Of a stretch of DNA of 5,812 bases, positions 3,822 through 5,812 are shown piece by piece (position 1 is the stretch's first letter; each line of letters begins with the position of its first letter). This DNA comes from Oscillospiraceae bacterium (GTDB taxonomy: Bacteria > Bacillota_A > Clostridia > Oscillospirales > Ruminococcaceae). The stretch is from NCBI GenBank assembly GCA_017848205.1, contig JAGDDO010000349.1, positions 1 to 5,812 of the forward strand. Direction: 5' to 3'. The notes under the pieces were generated by a model. That model ran no database searches, had not been told where the DNA came from, and saw nothing but the letters and a program-made list of their open reading frames with translations. A program made the position numbers and the translations under genes.

Positions 3822-5812
3822 TTATTTAGCCTCTTCAATCGGCTGCTTTTCAGTGCAGGTGAATTCTCCCTTTTCCTTGTCGTAGTCAACGATAAGTTCT
3901 GAACCAGGAGCCAAGTCAACTGCAATTATCTTCTTTGCAACGAGAGTTTCGACTGTTCTCTGAATGTATCTCTTGAGCGGTCTTGCACCGAAGTTCGGAT
4001 CGAATCCGTCTTCGATGATGAATTCCTTGGCAGCATCAGTAACTGTGATGGTGAGCTGCTTGTTTTCAAGGCGCTTCTGGAGGGAAACGAGCATGAGATC
4101 AACGATCTTGATTACCTGATCCTTCATGAGCGGCTTGTAGAATACTATTTCATCAAGACGGTTGAGGAATTCAGGACGGAAGCTCTGCTTGAGTACCTTG
4201 TCTACTTTCTGGCGTGCTTCTTCCGTGATCTCGCCGTCAACTATACCGTCGAGAATGTAGTTTGAACCGAGGTTTGAAGTGAGGATGATGATAGTGTTCT
4301 TGAAGTCAACGAGACGGCCCTGTGAGTCTGTGATACGTCCGTCGTCGAGTACCTGAAGAAGTGTGTTGAACACATCCGGATGAGCCTTTTCGACTTCATC
4401 GAAGAGAACTACCGAGTACGGTCTTCTTCTTACAGCTTCCGTAAGCTGACCGCCTTCCTCGTAGCCGACATATCCTGGAGGAGCTCCTATGAGTCTGCTT
4501 ACGGCGTGTTTCTCCATGTATTCACTCATGTCGATACGGACAATGTTCTTTTCATCGTCAAAGAGGCACTGTGCAAGAGCCTTTGCAAGCTCTGTCTTAC
4601 CAACACCTGTAGGTCCGAGGAAGAGGAATGATCCGAGCGGCTGGTTCGGGTTCTGGATACCTGCTCTTGAACGGAGTATAGCTTCCGATACCTTGCGTAC
4701 AGCCTCGTCCTGGCCGTTAACTCTCTGGTGGAGAGTGTCTTCCATGTGGAGGAGCTTTTCACGTTCGCTTTCAACCAGCTTTGAAACAGGAATGCCTGTC
4801 CAGCGGCCGATTATCTTGGTGATCTCTTCTTCTGTTACCTTGTTTCTGAGGAGTGATTTGTCACTCTTTGATTCTTCGGCGAGGGCTTCCTTTTCCTCGA
4901 TCTGCTTTCTGATTTCAGGAAGCTTTGAGTATTTGAGTTCGGCAGCTTTGTTAAGGTCGTACTCACGTTCTGCCTTTTCTATTTCCGCATTGACTGTTTC
5001 GAGTTCCTCACGAAGCTTCTTTACATCGTTGATAGCATTCTTTTCGTTTTCCCACTGAGCCTTCATTGAGCTGAATTTCTCACGGAGCTCTGCAAGTTCC
5101 TTCTGGATCTCGCTTAAGTGTTCGGCGGAGAGCTTGTCGTCCTCCTTCTTAAGAGCAGTTTCCTCGATCTCGAGACGCATGATGTGGCGTGAGATCTCGT
5201 CGAGCTCAGTCGGCATTGAGTCGATCTCGGTCTTGATCATTGCGTATGCTTCATCCACGAGGTCGATAGCCTTGTCCGGAAGGAAACGGTCTGTAATGTA
5301 TCTGTTCGAAAGAACGGCAGCTGCGATAAGTGCCTGATCCTGTATCTTTACGCCGTGGAATGCTTCGTATCTTTCCTCGAGACCACGGAGAATTGAGATC
5401 GTGTCCTCAACTGTAGGTTCGGCAACGTATACCGGCTGGAATCTTCTTTCGAGCGCCTTGTCCTTTTCAATGTATTTTCTGTATTCATCAAGTGTTGTGG
5501 CACCGATACAGTCGATCTCGCCGCGGGCAAGCATCGGCTTAAGAAGGTTGCCTGCATCCATTGCGCCTTCGCCCTTGCCGGCGCCGACTATCATGTGTAT
5601 TTCATCGATGAAGAGGATTATCTGTCCTTCCGAGGCTTTGATCTCCTTGAGGACAGCCTTGAAACGTTCCTCGAATTCGCCCTTGAACTTTGCACCTGCG
5701 ACCAGTGCGCCGAGGTCGAGTGAGAAGATGTGCTTGTCCTTGAGTGATGACGGAACGTCACCACGGACGATTCGGAGTGCAAGTCCTTCGGCAATAGCGG
5801 TTTTACCTACAC
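3822..5812 (-). CDS. clpB: ATP-dependent chaperone ClpB (Hsp100 disaggregase), N-terminus outside the window
   Basis: ClpB is a hexameric cytoplasmic AAA+ machine that, with DnaK/DnaJ/GrpE, threads aggregated proteins through its central pore to rescue them after heat stress. The visible 662 residues start within the first Walker A (VGKT), so about 210 N-terminal residues lie beyond the right edge; the ATG at 5594 is internal, not a start. In visible numbering: pore loop AKFKGEF (40-46, Phe where E. coli has Tyr251), Walker B ILFIDE (65-70), Arg fingers R122-R123 (ALERRF), coiled-coil M-domain about 198-314, second Walker A GPTGVGKT (399-406), pore loop GYVGYEEGG (446-454), Walker B VLFDE (468-472), sensor-1 LTSNLGS (510-516), Arg finger R551 in RPEFLNR, and sensor-2 GARPLKR (608-614). 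The full M-domain and the lack of a ClpP-binding IGF loop exclude ClpA, ClpC (which has a shorter middle region) and ClpV. The protein ends in IEEAK before TAA. Its upstream control region is not visible, so HrcA or CtsR control cannot be judged. Confidence 0.97.
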   Translation of the reverse strand, partial: VGKTAIAEGLALRIVRGDVPSSLKDKHIFSLDLGALVAGAKFKGEFEERFKAVLKEIKASEGQIILFIDEIHMIVGAGKGEGAMDAGNLLKPMLARGEIDCIGATTLDEYRKYIEKDKALERRFQPVYVAEPTVEDTISILRGLEERYEAFHGVKIQDQALIAAAVLSNRYITDRFLPDKAIDLVDEAYAMIKTEIDSMPTELDEISRHIMRLEIEETALKKEDDKLSAEHLSEIQKELAELREKFSSMKAQWENEKNAINDVKKLREELETVNAEIEKAEREYDLNKAAELKYSKLPEIRKQIEEKEALAEESKSDKSLLRNKVTEEEITKIIGRWTGIPVSKLVESEREKLLHMEDTLHQRVNGQDEAVRKVSEAILRSRAGIQNPNQPLGSFLFLGPTGVGKTELAKALAQCLFDDEKNIVRIDMSEYMEKHAVSRLIGAPPGYVGYEEGGQLTEAVRRRPYSVVLFDEVEKAHPDVFNTLLQVLDDGRITDSQGRLVDFKNTIIILTSNLGSNYILDGIVDGEITEEARQKVDKVLKQSFRPEFLNRLDEIVFYKPLMKDQVIKIVDLMLVSLQKRLENKQLTITVTDAAKEFIIEDGFDPNFGARPLKRYIQRTVETLVAKKIIAVDLAPGSELIVDYDKEKGEFTCTEKQPIEEAK

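Noticed and set aside
4489..5058. 189-codon open frame on the plus strand inside clpB.
   Set aside because: It is antisense to the M-domain and second ATPase domain of clpB, is extremely Ser-rich as expected from reversed Glu/Lys/Arg codons, and has no sign of its own ribosome binding site or family.
5592..5594. ATG at 5594 as the start of a short ClpB form.
   Set aside because: The frame stays open and matches ClpB (Walker A through Walker B) to the window edge. A start here would delete the ATP site of the first ATPase domain. The known internal start of ClpB in E. coli lies much further upstream.
1..5812. Type VI secretion-like arrangement (kinase, PP2C phosphatase, FHA protein next to a Clp ATPase, as with PpkA-PppA-Fha-ClpV).
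   Set aside because: The ATPase has the full ClpB M-domain and standard ClpB motifs, is separated by its own terminator, and no Tss gene is present. A Gram-positive-like host would not carry this system. The similarity is probably chance adjacency.

Overview
The window looks like chromosomal DNA of a low-to-mid GC Firmicute, most likely a Ruminococcus-like member of the Clostridia. This rests on three things: the style of the ClpB protein; the kinase N-terminus, which resembles clostridial membrane kinases; and strong GGAGG ribosome binding sites with a TTGACT/TATAAT promoter. The genus is an inference from family resemblance and cannot be proven from 5.8 kb. Every gene lies on the minus strand, so the window reads biologically from right to left.

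Right part (3822-5812): the 3' three quarters of clpB, the ATP-dependent protein disaggregase. The gene runs off the right edge, and the visible protein begins inside the first Walker A motif. The gene ends with a strong intrinsic terminator (hairpin 3741-3780 followed by a U-rich run).

Middle (3626-3821): a compact intergenic region. The terminator of clpB is followed within a few bases by a near-consensus vegetative promoter (-35 TTGACT at 3725-3720, 17-bp spacer, -10 TATAAT at 3702-3697). A short hairpin lies at the predicted 5' end of the new transcript, and a strong ribosome binding site precedes the next gene.

Left part (1-3625): a Ser/Thr phosphosignalling operon of at least four genes. 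In order of transcription they are an FHA-domain protein (reader of phosphothreonine), a PP2C-type phosphatase (eraser), a membrane-anchored Hanks-type Ser/Thr kinase with a large extracytoplasmic C-terminal region (writer), and a small single-pass membrane protein with a Thr-rich tail that runs off the left edge. The last three genes are tightly packed: the phosphatase and kinase genes overlap by 7 nt, and the kinase stop and next start share an ATGA. This implies coordinated translation.

The likely working model is that the kinase senses something outside the cell or at the envelope, phosphorylates cytoplasmic Thr/Ser sites (possibly including the FHA protein or the downstream membrane protein), the FHA protein binds the product, and the phosphatase resets the system. 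The unusual points are a kinase catalytic loop with Tyr-Ser in place of His-Arg before the catalytic Asp, a Ser/Arg-rich insertion before the DFG motif, an FHA core lacking the usual Arg of SRxH, a possible degenerate second FHA-like fold in the FHA protein, and the unidentified downstream membrane partner. I found no RNA genes, mobile elements, CRISPR arrays or long repeats.
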